Origin: JAJDTR01 sp965220415
GTDB taxonomy: Bacteria > Poribacteria > WGA-4E > JAJDTR01
Assembly: GCA_965220415.1 (NCBI GenBank)
Contig: OZ244829.1
Location: 6,076,001 to 6,140,000 of the forward strand
Length of the DNA stretch: 64,000 bases
Direction of reading: 5' to 3'
Shown piece after piece: positions 17,808 to 26,200 of the stretch. The notes below the pieces were generated by a model, which saw only the letters and a program-made list of their open reading frames with translations, ran no database searches and was not told the origin of the DNA. Every line of letters starts with the position of its first letter. The first letter of the stretch is position 1. Made by a program: the position numbers and the translations under genes.

Positions 17808-18896
17808 TTATGGCTGCGACAAATCCAACACGCTCCGTGCCACTTCTCCCTTTTCAAGGGCATCAAAAGCGTCGTTGATTCCTTCGAGCGGATAGGTTCG
17901 CGTGACCAATTCATCCAATTTGAGCTTCCCCGCTCGGTACAAGCTAAGCAGCCGATTGAAGTCCACATGCGTGCGCGCTGTACCATAGTAGGAGCCGATC
18001 ACCGACTTCTCAAACATCAATATTCGAGCGTCAATCTCAATGGGGGTGTTCACGGGAGCATGTCCGATGAAGACTGTCATACCGCGACGGCGGGTACACT
18101 GAATCGTTTGCAAGAACGGCTTGCCCGTTAGACCAATTGCCTCGAACGCGTAGTGTGCCCCGGCGCCGCCCGTAATCTCTTTGATACGCTCAACAGGATC
18201 TTCTTCGGACGAATTTATGGTGTGCGTTGCGCCAAACTGTTCCGCCATCTCCAGCTTTGTGTCGAGAATGTCGACTGCGATGATTGGCTCGGCATTCGCC
18301 AAGACAGCGCCTTGAATACAATTCAATCCCACTCCTCCGCAGCCAAAAATTGCTACTGATTTTCCCGGCGGTACTTTAGCCGTATTGATAACGGCGCCGA
18401 CTCCCGTCATAACGCCGCAACCAATCAACGCTGCCTGTGCTAGAGGATAATCCTTAGGTATGGGAACAACGACATCTTGAGGTACCACAGTGTAGGTGCC
18501 GAACGTGCCTAATCCCGCTAACTTGTTCACGGATTCGTCGCGTCCTTTAAACTGTGGACGGCGACTATTATCAGGATCAAGATTACAGAGATTTGAAAAA
18601 CCCTCCTGGCACATCTCGCAGTAACCGCAGCTCCGTCTCCAAGCCAGAATAACGTGGTCTCCTTCGGCAACACCTGTCACGCCGTTGCCAACCTCTTCAA
18701 CGATACCCGCTCCCTCATGACCAAGGACAACTGGAAGTTTGATAAACGGCCAATCTCCCTTCACGACATGCCAATCGGAATGACACACGCCGCTGGCGCA
18801 CAATCTTACCCCGACCATGCCGTAAGTCACCTCGGCCGGGTCAAGCTCTTCAATCTTCAAGGGTGTGTGGACATCATATAGCACGGCAGCTTTCAT
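17808..18896 (-). CDS. Zinc-dependent alcohol dehydrogenase (MDR superfamily)
   Basis: 362 residues, start ATG with GAGGAGG upstream. Catalytic zinc ligands: C of ASGVCHSDWH, GHEGAGIVEEVG (H and E) and a cysteine near IGCGVMTGVGA. The structural zinc lobe is SCGYCEMCQEGFSNLC. Rossmann NAD-binding site is FGCGGVGLNCIQGA, with an aspartate in VDILDTKLEMA favouring NAD over NADP. The length and GVMTGVGAVINTA segment are those of the class III/NDMA-type branch of Zn-ADHs (formaldehyde or long-chain alcohol oxidation). Probably oxidises an alcohol intermediate in the pathway served by the neighbouring Rieske protein and amidohydrolases; substrate unknown. Confidence 0.92.
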   Translation of the reverse strand: MKAAVLYDVHTPLKIEELDPAEVTYGMVGVRLCASGVCHSDWHVVKGDWPFIKLPVVLGHEGAGIVEEVGNGVTGVAEGDHVILAWRRSCGYCEMCQEGFSNLCNLDPDNSRRPQFKGRDESVNKLAGLGTFGTYTVVPQDVVVPIPKDYPLAQAALIGCGVMTGVGAVINTAKVPPGKSVAIFGCGGVGLNCIQGAVLANAEPIIAVDILDTKLEMAEQFGATHTINSSEEDPVERIKEITGGAGAHYAFEAIGLTGKPFLQTIQCTRRRGMTVFIGHAPVNTPIEIDARILMFEKSVIGSYYGTARTHVDFNRLLSLYRAGKLKLDELVTRTYPLEGINDAFDALEKGEVARSVLDLSQP

Positions 18897-19227
18897 TGAT
18901 TAAACCTCCTCACTGGTTCTATGGCAAAAATGCGATATAAATGACGACATCCGCCCTCGCAGCGGATAAGCAACTATTTTTTGATATGAGAGTGCTAACT
19001 CATTGATAACCACGGTATTCTCTTGGAAGTGTAGGAGCGATGAAGCGAGATCAACTGAGACCCTGTTTAAATAGTCGGCAGCAGAGCCATATTCAGTCAT
19101 TTGGAGACAGGTTTTTTTCATGTTTTTGAATTGCCCGCTATATACCTGTCGCCCCGCTGGGGCTTAGATGTGCGGCGGTTTCGGTGTATCTATACACCTG
19201 CCGCCCCTCCGGGGCTTTTAGAGGCTG

Positions 19228-19268
19228 GTGCGCAGTGCGCACCCTACAGATGTACTTTTCAAACAGGT
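19228..19268 (+). repeat. Palindromic repeat, copy shared with 39663
   Basis: GGCTGGTGCGCAGTGCGCAC followed by CCTACAGATGTACTTTTCAA. The copy near 39663 is almost identical over about 70 bp. The reverse complement (TGTAGGGTGCGCAC) links it to the GTAGGGTGGGC family at 7688 and 61608. Confidence 0.6.
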
Positions 19269-19345
19269 TCTGAGATCAAGAGACTGAATAAGGAGCGCGA
19301 TAGAGATTTTGATAGCCAAGTCGATAGAGTTCCCATAGCAATTAC
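19267..19345 (+). repeat. R1 interspersed repeat
   Basis: GATCAAGAGACTGAATAAGG, GCGCGATAGAGATT, TTGATAGCCAAG, TCGATAGAGTTCCCATAGCA. The last module matches the one at 45556-45590. Confidence 0.6.
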
Positions 19346-19501
19346 GATTGAAATCTCCTCCGAATCGCGGTCCCGATTCTGAACGACGTTGATCCCAGCT
19401 CAAATGAGCATCATATTTCTCGCTGGAGTAGGTATCGGTTTGTCGGCATCGCCGCAAGAGAATAACACTGCGCCGAGCGCATTAGCGCTGCATTCCGTCG
19501 T

Positions 19502-19948
19502 TTAAGGAATCTCTACCACCACATACTTCTCATCAACCGAGGCTGAATAAGTTTCAGCCGTGTATGGGCCCTTTTCGAGTGTTGTCCCTTCAACGCCATC
19601 TTCGCAAGGGGAATGTCCCGATTCAACACTGACCTTGTATTTTCGCGCGCGTCTTTTCGCCGGGCTCCACCAAGATTGCCCTGTTTTGACATCGAACTCC
19701 CATCCGTGCCAAGGACAGCGCAAAATCTCGCCCTTTCGAATATATTCGTATTCGCCGGGTACGCTAGACTTCAAAAACCCTGTGAGATTGCCCTCACAGA
19801 GCGGTCCGCCTGTATGTGGACAATTATTGCGAAGCGCGTAAAACTCGCCGTCAATGTTAAAGACGCCAACGACTCTTCCTCCAATTTCCACCATCTTCCG
19901 CTCACCGGGCGGGATTTCGTCCACAGTTGCCACTACATGCTTTGCCAT
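19502..19948 (-). CDS. Stand-alone Rieske [2Fe-2S] protein
   Basis: 148 residues, one Rieske domain. Cluster ligands are CPHTGG (C43, H45) and CPWHGWEF (C78, H81), exactly the Rieske spacing for dioxygenase-type ferredoxins (no disulphide cysteine next to the first histidine). An insert of about 20 residues (LKSSVPGEYEYIRKGEI) separates the two motifs. The C-terminus has an extra acidic, glycine-rich segment. It would pass electrons to an oxygenase or act as the N-terminal half of one; no partner oxygenase adjoins. Cytosolic. It lies in the minus-strand catabolic run between alcohol dehydrogenase and amidohydrolases. Confidence 0.9.
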   Translation of the reverse strand: MAKHVVATVDEIPPGERKMVEIGGRVVGVFNIDGEFYALRNNCPHTGGPLCEGNLTGFLKSSVPGEYEYIRKGEILRCPWHGWEFDVKTGQSWWSPAKRRARKYKVSVESGHSPCEDGVEGTTLEKGPYTAETYSASVDEKYVVVEIP

Positions 19949-20482
19949 AAACGCGTTTATTGGTCAATTCCAATGAATTTATCGTTTCTTGATACTTTAC
20001 GCCGTAATTTTATATGCGGACACGGGTCAATCCGTAGGGGTTGGGTTTCCCAAGCCCATAGGGATCAAGTTAAGCGTCATGCCTCGCAGTCACGCGGTTT
20101 CTAATGTCTTAAACTGTTAATCTCCATGTAGACATGGGTGATGGAATACCAACCCATTCGTTGATGGGTGCGCCACAGAAGATGACTCATGACGCTGGTT
20201 TCTGTAGGTGCCGGTGCGGTTGGAAAGGGATCTCTATCAGGATCTACTATCGCCTTCACTATTCGTTCAGTTGATCACTCATTATCCATTCACTTGATCG
20301 CACCTACCGTATGGGGTGAGATTGAGATTTACTCGTCGCCCAATGGGGACTAAGTTGGGTATTGCGGCGAAGAACTCCACCGATGCTAGACGAACTCCCT
20401 TAACTTGATTCCTATGGGGCTTGGGTTTCCCAACTCTTTTGGTACTGTGCATCGAATGACACTAAGCACACCCCTCACTTAT
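19949..20482. other. Intergenic segment bounded by inverted repeats
   Basis: Two inverted copies of a 38-bp sequence face each other: 20036-20074 (GGGTTTCCCAAGCCCATAGG then GATCAAGTTAAG) and 20399-20435 (CTTAACTTGATT then CCTATGGGGCTTGGG). Between them sits a full-length R1. The whole may be a non-autonomous element of about 400 bp. No gene seen. Confidence 0.5.
20213..20304 (-). repeat. R1 interspersed repeat, full-length copy
   Basis: 92 bp, ends GGTGCGGTTGG (left) and GATCGCACC (right), so the termini form an imperfect inverted repeat. Read on the minus strand: GTGCGATCAAGTGAATGGAT, GATCAACTGAACGAATAG, AAGGCGATAGTAGATCC, TGATAGAGATCCCTTTCC. Very close to the copy at 61194-61295. Confidence 0.7.
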
Positions 20483-21571
20483 TTAAAACTGGTAAAGGGC
20501 CCGCGCATTCTCTGACATAATACGCCGTCTCAAATTCGGGTTCAGGTTCTTGGGGAGCGCGTGACCCGGCGAATCAAAGTCCCAATGCGGATAGTCCGTT
20601 GCGAACATCAGTTTTTCATCGGCGTTGATATGTTCAAGCAATTGCTGAAAGTATTCCTGTTTCGGCGGCTCTTCCATCGGCTGCGTGCTTACCCAAAAAT
20701 GCTCGCGAATATACTCTGAAGGGGAGCGTTTCAAATACGGCACCTCTTCACGTAGCATTTTCCAAGAACGGTCGAGTCTCCACATCAGGGGCGGCAGCCA
20801 AGCGAATCCGCCTTCGATTAGTACCACCTTCAGTGTCGGAAAGTGTTCAAAGGCCCCTTCACACACCAGACTGGTCACTTGGGACTGAAACACCTGACAC
20901 ATCCCTGCATGGTCTTCAATGTAGTGCGAAGGTTTGCCCACCGAGGTGATTGGACCGACACCCACGCCCCCGAAATGAATCCCAATCGGTAGGTTGTGCC
21001 GCGCCGCTGCCTCATATATCTTCCAGTAGCGGCGGCGTCCCAAGGGCTCCATCGAACGAGCAACAAGTAGGATTTGCACAAATCCTGGATGGTCTCCAAG
21101 TCGGTCAATTTCCTCGGCAGCTAGTTCACCGTCTTCAAACGGAACCAACATGGACGCTCTGAGCCTTGAATCCGGCTTAATCCATTCCTCTATCTGCCAG
21201 TCGTTAACTGCGCGCGACAGCGCAGCATTGAATTCCACGCTCCGCATATCTTGGAAGATTAAACAGTTTAGAACACCATATTCGATGTTCCAGAAATCAA
21301 GCAACTGATCTTGCATAAACTTCAGATCAGAACCGGGGGCTTTGCCGGAAGGCGGCCAGGCGTCCTTCCTAGCCGCGTACGGCATTCCGCGCGGGATATA
21401 TGACCCCATGCGCGAGGGAGTCCCTACCATCTCGAGTTGCCGTCGCGAACGCTCCGACATATAAGGGTGCAGCGCCTTGTGCGAAGGCAAGGCGTTGTGA
21501 ATATCACAATCAATTATAGACATTTTCCGTCGGGTTGCCGATGAATTCGTCTGTGCCTTAATCGCCGCCAT
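20483..21571 (-). CDS. Amidohydrolase-family (PF04909) metal-dependent hydrolase, copy 1
   Basis: 362 residues, ATG with AGGAGG nine bases upstream. TIM-barrel amidohydrolase of the ACMSD/amidohydrolase-2 type: metal motif IIDCDIHN (about 19-26), strand LPIGIHFGG (about 196-204), VLIEGGFAW and the late ATDYPHWD (about 324-331) with the catalytic aspartate. Family members hydrolyse or decarboxylate cyclic and aromatic acids; PF04909 proteins of this length are frequent in catabolic clusters. Closely related to the gene 275 bp upstream (most residues identical in the C-terminal half) and more distantly to that at 27305. Cytosolic. Substrate unknown. Confidence 0.88.
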   Translation of the reverse strand: MAAIKAQTNSSATRRKMSIIDCDIHNALPSHKALHPYMSERSRRQLEMVGTPSRMGSYIPRGMPYAARKDAWPPSGKAPGSDLKFMQDQLLDFWNIEYGVLNCLIFQDMRSVEFNAALSRAVNDWQIEEWIKPDSRLRASMLVPFEDGELAAEEIDRLGDHPGFVQILLVARSMEPLGRRRYWKIYEAAARHNLPIGIHFGGVGVGPITSVGKPSHYIEDHAGMCQVFQSQVTSLVCEGAFEHFPTLKVVLIEGGFAWLPPLMWRLDRSWKMLREEVPYLKRSPSEYIREHFWVSTQPMEEPPKQEYFQQLLEHINADEKLMFATDYPHWDFDSPGHALPKNLNPNLRRRIMSENARALYQF

Positions 21572-21846
21572 CTGTCTATCCTCCTTGTTTAAATCTTCAA
21601 TCAGTCAACTTGAACGAGAAAAGGTTCTATCAAGTGACACTATTTCGCTCGAATTACATTGCATACGATGTTTCGATCCTATAATTCTCGTGCTCTGTAG
21701 GCGGGGCATCTTGCCCCGTCTTGCAGTGACTGGGTTGACGCTATTTTTGCACTGAAAATTAAGAGAGATGGTATAACTCATTAATCTAATCTCAGTATCC
21801 TAATACACGTTGCGCGATGCACAATTGTTACGGGAAATTATTGTCA

Positions 21847-22932
21847 TTAAAATCGATAAAAGTCTCTAGCATTCTCCGCCATGATTTTTCGTTTCAAATC
21901 TGGCGATAGGTTCTTGGGAATGGCGTACTCCGGCGAATCGAAGTCCCAATGCGGGTAGTCGGTCGCAAACATCAGCTTCTCGTCGGCATCAATGTTTGCG
22001 AGCAATTGTTGAAAATACTCCTGTTTGGGCGGTTCCTCCACCGGCTGCGTTGTAATCCAGAAATGGTCGCGAATGTACTCCGAAGGTAACCGCCTAAAGT
22101 ACGGCACTTCATCACTTAGTTTTTTCCAAGCGCTGTCAAGCCGCCACATTAGCGGCGGTAACCATCCAAAACCCCCTTCGATTAACACGACCTTCAGCGT
22201 TGGAAAGTGCTCGAAAACGCCTTCGCACACCAGACTCGTAACCTGCGTCTGGAATGCCTGTGTCATACCCGTATGATCTTCAATGTAGTGTGAAGGTTTA
22301 CCGACAGCGGTGATTGGCCCCGCCCCAACCCCGGTGAAATGGATGCCAATCGGGAGATCGTGACGTACCGCCGCCTCATACATCTTCCAGTATTTACGGC
22401 GACCCAAGGGCTCCATTGTGCGTGCTAGTACCAATACCTGCACAAACCCGGAGTGATTGCCGAGTCGATCGATTTCCTGAGCCGCCAACTCGCCGTCATC
22501 GCATACTACCGTAATCGACGCCCGCAGGCGCGGTTCAAGCTCAAGCCACTTGTCAATCTGCCAGTCATTTACCGCCCGTGCAAACGCCGCCGCGTACTCC
22601 AGATTCGGCATGTCGGGCACTGCGGTCAGACAGTTTAGGATGCCGTATTCTATATCCCAGCGATCCAACAACTGTTCCCGCATGAAGTCAAGATCGGAGC
22701 CGGGACGTTCACCGGAGGGGGGCCATGCGTCGAAACGTGCGCCGTAGGGCATGCCGCGAGCAATGTACCCGCCCACTTTATCTGGTGTCTCCAGCATCTC
22801 GTGATGCCTACGCCACCGCTTTGACAAATAGGGATACAACACCTCATCTGACGCTAGGGTGTTATGTATATCACAGTCGATGATTGGCAGTTTGCTTCTT
22901 TTGATTTCTTTCTTCAATGTCGCAGACTCCAC
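21847..22932 (-). CDS. Amidohydrolase-family (PF04909) metal-dependent hydrolase, copy 2
   Basis: 361 residues, a near paralogue of the gene at 20483 with the same motifs: PIIDCDIHN at the N-terminus, LPIGIHFTG, VVLIEGGFGWLPPLMWRLD and FATDYPHWDFDSPE near the end. The shared tail EEPPKQEYFQQLL and the identical length show a local duplication. Differences concentrate in the N-terminal quarter and at residues around 100-150, where specificity may lie. The 275-bp spacer between the copies holds a GGCGGGGCATCTTGCCCCG hairpin near 21703. Expected to act with copy 1 on related compounds; the reaction is unknown. Confidence 0.88.
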   Translation of the reverse strand: MESATLKKEIKRSKLPIIDCDIHNTLASDEVLYPYLSKRWRRHHEMLETPDKVGGYIARGMPYGARFDAWPPSGERPGSDLDFMREQLLDRWDIEYGILNCLTAVPDMPNLEYAAAFARAVNDWQIDKWLELEPRLRASITVVCDDGELAAQEIDRLGNHSGFVQVLVLARTMEPLGRRKYWKMYEAAVRHDLPIGIHFTGVGAGPITAVGKPSHYIEDHTGMTQAFQTQVTSLVCEGVFEHFPTLKVVLIEGGFGWLPPLMWRLDSAWKKLSDEVPYFRRLPSEYIRDHFWITTQPVEEPPKQEYFQQLLANIDADEKLMFATDYPHWDFDSPEYAIPKNLSPDLKRKIMAENARDFYRF

Positions 22933-23045
22933 ACGGGCAAATACGATCTTTAATCCTACCTAACAAAAAGCTGAAGTCTTCATAGCCGAAATCTGATACT
23001 GTAAATCAAACTCCAACTATTCCATGGTAAGGCGCTTGTCAAACC

Positions 23046-23426
23046 TCACCACTCTCGACGAACTCCGTATGCGTCAAAGACCGTGTCCTTACCAATTATG
23101 ATAAGTTCTTTAACCAATGCTTGAGCAATTATCAAGCGATCAAAGGGATCGCGGTGATGAAAAGGTAAATCGGTCAATTTTATTAGGCTGTCAACCGTAA
23201 TGTCCAATATGCTGATTCCATTGAATTCCAGTTGCTCTGGAAACAATTGACTAAACGATTTTGTCAACGCGAGCTTCTTTGCCTTGATTGCTATTTCCCA
23301 TAAACTCACGATGCTGAGAAAATAGTCGTTGCTTGAATCTTCCATCAACTCTCTAGCTCTGTCTCTGAGTCGCTTGTCACCAGAAAGAAACCACAGTAGC
23401 GCATGCGTGTCAAGCAAATATTTCAT
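23046..23426 (-). CDS. vapC: PIN-domain toxin, VapC type
   Basis: 126 residues with a full PIN nuclease fold: MKYLLDTHALLWFLSG (D6), SIVSLWEIAIKAK (E44), HHRDPFDRLIIAQAL (D93, D96) and a late KDTVFDAYGV. This is the VapC/DUF-type ribonuclease with the YLLDTHxLLW start. The start codon overlaps the stop of the upstream gene by four bases (ATGA), as in toxin-antitoxin operons. The upstream product ends in a segment typical of its antitoxins. Expected to cleave RNA, often tRNA or rRNA, when free of antitoxin. Confidence 0.88.
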   Translation of the reverse strand: MKYLLDTHALLWFLSGDKRLRDRARELMEDSSNDYFLSIVSLWEIAIKAKKLALTKSFSQLFPEQLEFNGISILDITVDSLIKLTDLPFHHRDPFDRLIIAQALVKELIIIGKDTVFDAYGVRREW

Positions 23427-24172
23427 TGCATGTACTCGCGGAACTCAGGCAGTTCATCGTCAAAATCTTCAGCCATGTGTATGAGTCCTTGCGCACTTCC
23501 AAATCCCGTTTTTATCCACGGTTCAAGGAAAATTTCTTTCCAGTTATGTTGATAGATTGGCGTCAGGCTGTTGAGCCTTTCGGCATAAAATAGTGAATGG
23601 TATTTAATATACGTCGATTCAAGCACACAAAAGCACTGGCTGGTTTCGATGGACGTTGGTACAAGCTCTGGCTCGCTCTTATCCCAATGCGCGATACGTT
23701 TATCAATATACTCTTCAGCGACTCCAATTGCAGACTTGAAACTCCGCAAATCATACTCAATCATCTTTGGACAAACATGTTCTCCATTGGGGTCTGCATA
23801 CTTTTTAAAATCTTCTTTGGTCATGTACATCCCCTGGCGGGCTGTAGATTCAGACACGTTGGAACAAAAATACCTAAATGACAATTCTGCGGGGGTTTTT
23901 GCGATTTCCTCAAGCAGTCCCACTAAAGATATGCTATCTTTATGCGGTCTGATTTGCCGACGTAAACCTGCTCATGTGTGAGAAAGATATGTCCTTTGAA
24001 GATAGTCATAGAAGACATTGGGTTTATGTATCCATGGATTCTCACGGATAATGTCTTGGATTTCCCAGAACATGCTTTCGTCGCGAAGCAACTCCGAAAT
24101 CTCGTTACGAATTACTTCCATCCAACGCAGCCACTTTTTGAGTTTTGGGCTTTTCCCGGTTTCCTCATTCAT
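23423..24172 (-). pseudogene. HEPN/AbiU2-like protein with antitoxin-like tail, split by an in-frame TGA
   Basis: From ATG 24172 one reading frame runs for 249 codons to 23423 but carries a TGA at 23972-23974 (codon 67). Upstream part: KKWLRWMEVIRNEISELLRD to RTYLSHT; downstream part resumes in the same frame with AGLRRQIRPHKDSISL, so the two halves are one gene. The middle (SARQGMYMTKEDF-like stretch, PKMIEYDLRSFK, DKRIAHWD) resembles AbiU2/HEPN-type proteins, by recall only. The last 28 residues (GFGSAQGLIHMAEDFDDELP, then EFREYM) match the toxin-binding tail of VapB/DUF2281 antitoxins. Its stop overlaps the PIN toxin start. The GTG at 23923 could restart translation and yield a 166-residue C-terminal product that would still carry the antitoxin tail. 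Either a natural fusion or a deletion remnant. Confidence 0.6.
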
Positions 24173-24250
24173 TGTTAAAGTGCCTACCTATCGGAGAATA
24201 TTAGCCAAACTACAGAATCTCTACTGTTGGTTAACCGTGCTTATTGCGTG

Positions 24251-24343
24251 TTAATCTTTTTTGGCGTGTTTAATGGCATCTCGCGTGACTATGCCTATAC
24301 CAAGGAGAAACACGACAAACACAACAATTGCAATCCATTCCAT
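24251..24343 (-). CDS. Small single-span membrane protein, 30 residues
   Basis: Starts with MEWIAIVVFVVFLLGIGIVT, a single hydrophobic helix, then a basic tail RDAIKHAKKD. The start overlaps the stop of the upstream small gene in the sequence TGATG, so translation is probably coupled. I recall such short proteins downstream of two-span 75-residue proteins in other bacteria; the function is unknown. Confidence 0.6.
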   Translation of the reverse strand: MEWIAIVVFVVFLLGIGIVTRDAIKHAKKD

Positions 24344-24570
24344 CACAATTCCTCCAATTGATCGATCTTACGATATGCAACTCTATTGACCAAAACAATA
24401 GCAGTCGAAACTAGAAATGCTCCTATCGCACATATTATTAGAAGGCGTAGGCTAACTTTTCCGTAATTCTGAACTAACCAAGCAACCAGCGAAATATCAG
24501 TGGCAGTCAAAATTGCGAATATAATCTTTAACCATCCAATTTCTTCCTTGAGTTTATCAACCCTTGCCAT
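24343..24570 (-). CDS. Small two-span membrane protein
   Basis: 75 residues. Charged start (ARVDKLKEEIGW), two hydrophobic segments (about 14-34 and 42-62), then a basic-acidic tail (YRKIDQLEEL). The pattern is that of a small uncharacterised family often paired with the roughly 30-residue single-span protein that follows here with TGATG overlap. Function unknown; it lies in an accessory block with toxin-like genes. Confidence 0.62.
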   Translation of the reverse strand: MARVDKLKEEIGWLKIIFAILTATDISLVAWLVQNYGKVSLRLLIICAIGAFLVSTAIVLVNRVAYRKIDQLEEL

Positions 24571-24739
24571 TCCAACTTATACCCTTTTGTACTACTACAA
24601 CCAAACAACTTGAGTTCAGTTGCGGACTTTATGAACGACACGAGGGTCTGCCGTAAAACGTCCGACAAACCAAAGCCTAGCGCAATACAGAAACAATTAA
24701 CAAAACCACAAGGTCATTGCTACCGATTGCACCGACCGG

Positions 24740-24976
24740 TTAGGCGTGCGCAGGCTGACCTGGCTCAACTTCCATTGGTTCATAGTGCAGTGTTATTACC
24801 TGATCAGGTCGCAAACCAACTGACTCATACGTTCGGCCGTCACGGTCACTGAATTCAACTTCGAATGCAGTACCGCCTGTAAGGATTTCGACTACCGTAC
24901 CAACTTGTCCCCGTCTGAGATTATATTCAGGCAAATCGTCTGTAAGAGCAACAGTGTCAAGCAGTTTGGCCTTTAC
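24740..24976 (-). CDS. DUF4926-like small protein without a clear start codon
   Basis: The frame reads AKLLDTVALTDDLPEYNLRR then GQVGTVVEI and VEFSDRDGRTY, a DUF4926 domain (small beta-barrel proteins often found next to toxin genes). The conserved start LLDTVAL begins at about 24967, but no ATG, GTG or TTG lies before it in the open frame, which extends back only to a TAG near 25039. The first usable start, TTG 24934, would cut away the conserved first strand. Either the start codon has been lost or an unusual one (CTG 24964) is used. Confidence 0.5.
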   Translation of the reverse strand, partial: VKAKLLDTVALTDDLPEYNLRRGQVGTVVEILTGGTAFEVEFSDRDGRTYESVGLRPDQVITLHYEPMEVEPGQPAHA

Positions 24977-25149
24977 TAAATGCTGTCCCCTATACTGTAC
25001 ACGGGATATTAAACTCGGTGGATTTGAATCGTGCTCGGCTATCTATGTACCTCTAACTATCGCCAATCAGTTCCACCAAGTTTAGACGGTTGCCATCCAT
25101 GGTTCGCAGAAATTGGCTTTGGTAATATACCTACGAGATAGATTCGTTT

Positions 25150-26109
25150 TCAAGCTTCCGAACCGTTACACATTTGATTCACGAAATCACTTCCGCTCTT
25201 TATTTCCCCATTATCGGAGAATTTGAAGCTAAGGTCGGAACAATAGATCTGTCGCGCAGCAGAATCGATGGCCCGCGCGTTGAATTCCGAAACGGTCTCC
25301 TCGCTGACTGTTGCAACATAGGATTTACGATCGAATGTTGCAACTAAGGCCATACGGCGATTTAGCGGCACAGTTAATTCGGTGTTCGGCATGTCAAGCC
25401 CGGGGCGAGCATAAGGATGATAAGGATTATCCAGTGACTCAATATCCGTTCGGACTAGAGCAACCGGCCGGTCAGAACATACGAAGTCACTTGTACCCTC
25501 TGCAGCAATCAACAAAGACCATTGCCTTCGGGCAAGAAGAGGCCATACTGCATCTATCGCCTGCAATTCATACGCTAAGTGATGGCCATGTCCATACTTT
25601 ATATCAAAGCGGTCTTCATCAATAAACTGCTTCATTTTCTCATAGTCTACCACTTCCGCATCTTCGCCATATACCTGCTTCATCTTAGATTCATATCTCT
25701 CACGGCTGGATACAAGTAACCTCAGTATTTGTTTGATAATCTCCGATTCTGAGTTGGAAAAACTGTAACGAACGTGGAGATTGTGTCCATGTAACATAGC
25801 CAAAAAATAGAAAAGTTTGGGCATGTCAGACCCTTTGGGCAACGTTGAAGTGTCCTTCACGTGCTTCAACACCATAGCAGATTCTGCATCTATTTGAGAA
25901 AGTAGCTTCTCGGCTTCATCTGTTGTGTGACCGGGTATACTCACGCTATTAAAGTCGCGTTTTACACCAACCTTTCGAGGATTGCGTAGATAATGCTTGC
26001 CCTCAATCTTGTCAATGACATGGAGTTGATTTTTCTTACCGTTTGGAACTGTGAATCCTCTCAAATAAAATTGTGGAATGTAATGATGATTGCGCGATGG
26101 TTTTCCCAT
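25150..26109 (-). CDS. DUF4238 protein
   Basis: 319 residues from ATG 26109 (the TTG two codons earlier is unlikely). The start RNHHYIPQFYLRGFT is the hallmark of DUF4238, a family of unknown function common in accessory and island regions. Other features: DFNSVSIPGHTTDEAEK, a helical middle (about 110-170), and WSLLIAAEGTSDFVCSDRPV, which resembles the family's C-terminal core with conserved SDxPV. No signal peptide. It lies between the DUF4926 relic and the HNH gene in an accessory block. Biochemical role unknown. Confidence 0.78.
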   Translation of the reverse strand: MGKPSRNHHYIPQFYLRGFTVPNGKKNQLHVIDKIEGKHYLRNPRKVGVKRDFNSVSIPGHTTDEAEKLLSQIDAESAMVLKHVKDTSTLPKGSDMPKLFYFLAMLHGHNLHVRYSFSNSESEIIKQILRLLVSSRERYESKMKQVYGEDAEVVDYEKMKQFIDEDRFDIKYGHGHHLAYELQAIDAVWPLLARRQWSLLIAAEGTSDFVCSDRPVALVRTDIESLDNPYHPYARPGLDMPNTELTVPLNRRMALVATFDRKSYVATVSEETVSEFNARAIDSAARQIYCSDLSFKFSDNGEIKSGSDFVNQMCNGSEA

Positions 26110-26200
26110 AATCAAACACTTTCGAAATCGAGAAATCTTTTTGGGTATTTTTCACCGATCTGTAGGTAACGGAACACTCTGCCTTTGATATCTTAAAAGG

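Larger units (their letters stand above)
18897..19501. other. Intergenic spacer with stacked repeats
   Basis: Holds CCCCGCTGGGGC and CCCCTCCGGGGC palindromes (19150-19220), then a 70-bp repeat (about 19205-19270, with GAGGCTGGTGCGCAGTGCGC and CTACAGATGTACTTTTCAAA) that recurs at 39650-39718, then an R1 copy at about 19270-19340. No gene recognised. Confidence 0.6.

Noticed and set aside
18900..19121. 73-codon minus-strand frame upstream of alcohol dehydrogenase
   Set aside because: No ribosome-binding site or recognisable sequence; the region looks like leader DNA.
23972..23974. TGA of the AbiU2-like gene as selenocysteine
   Set aside because: No redox context, no SECIS-like hairpin at the right distance; nonsense change is simpler.
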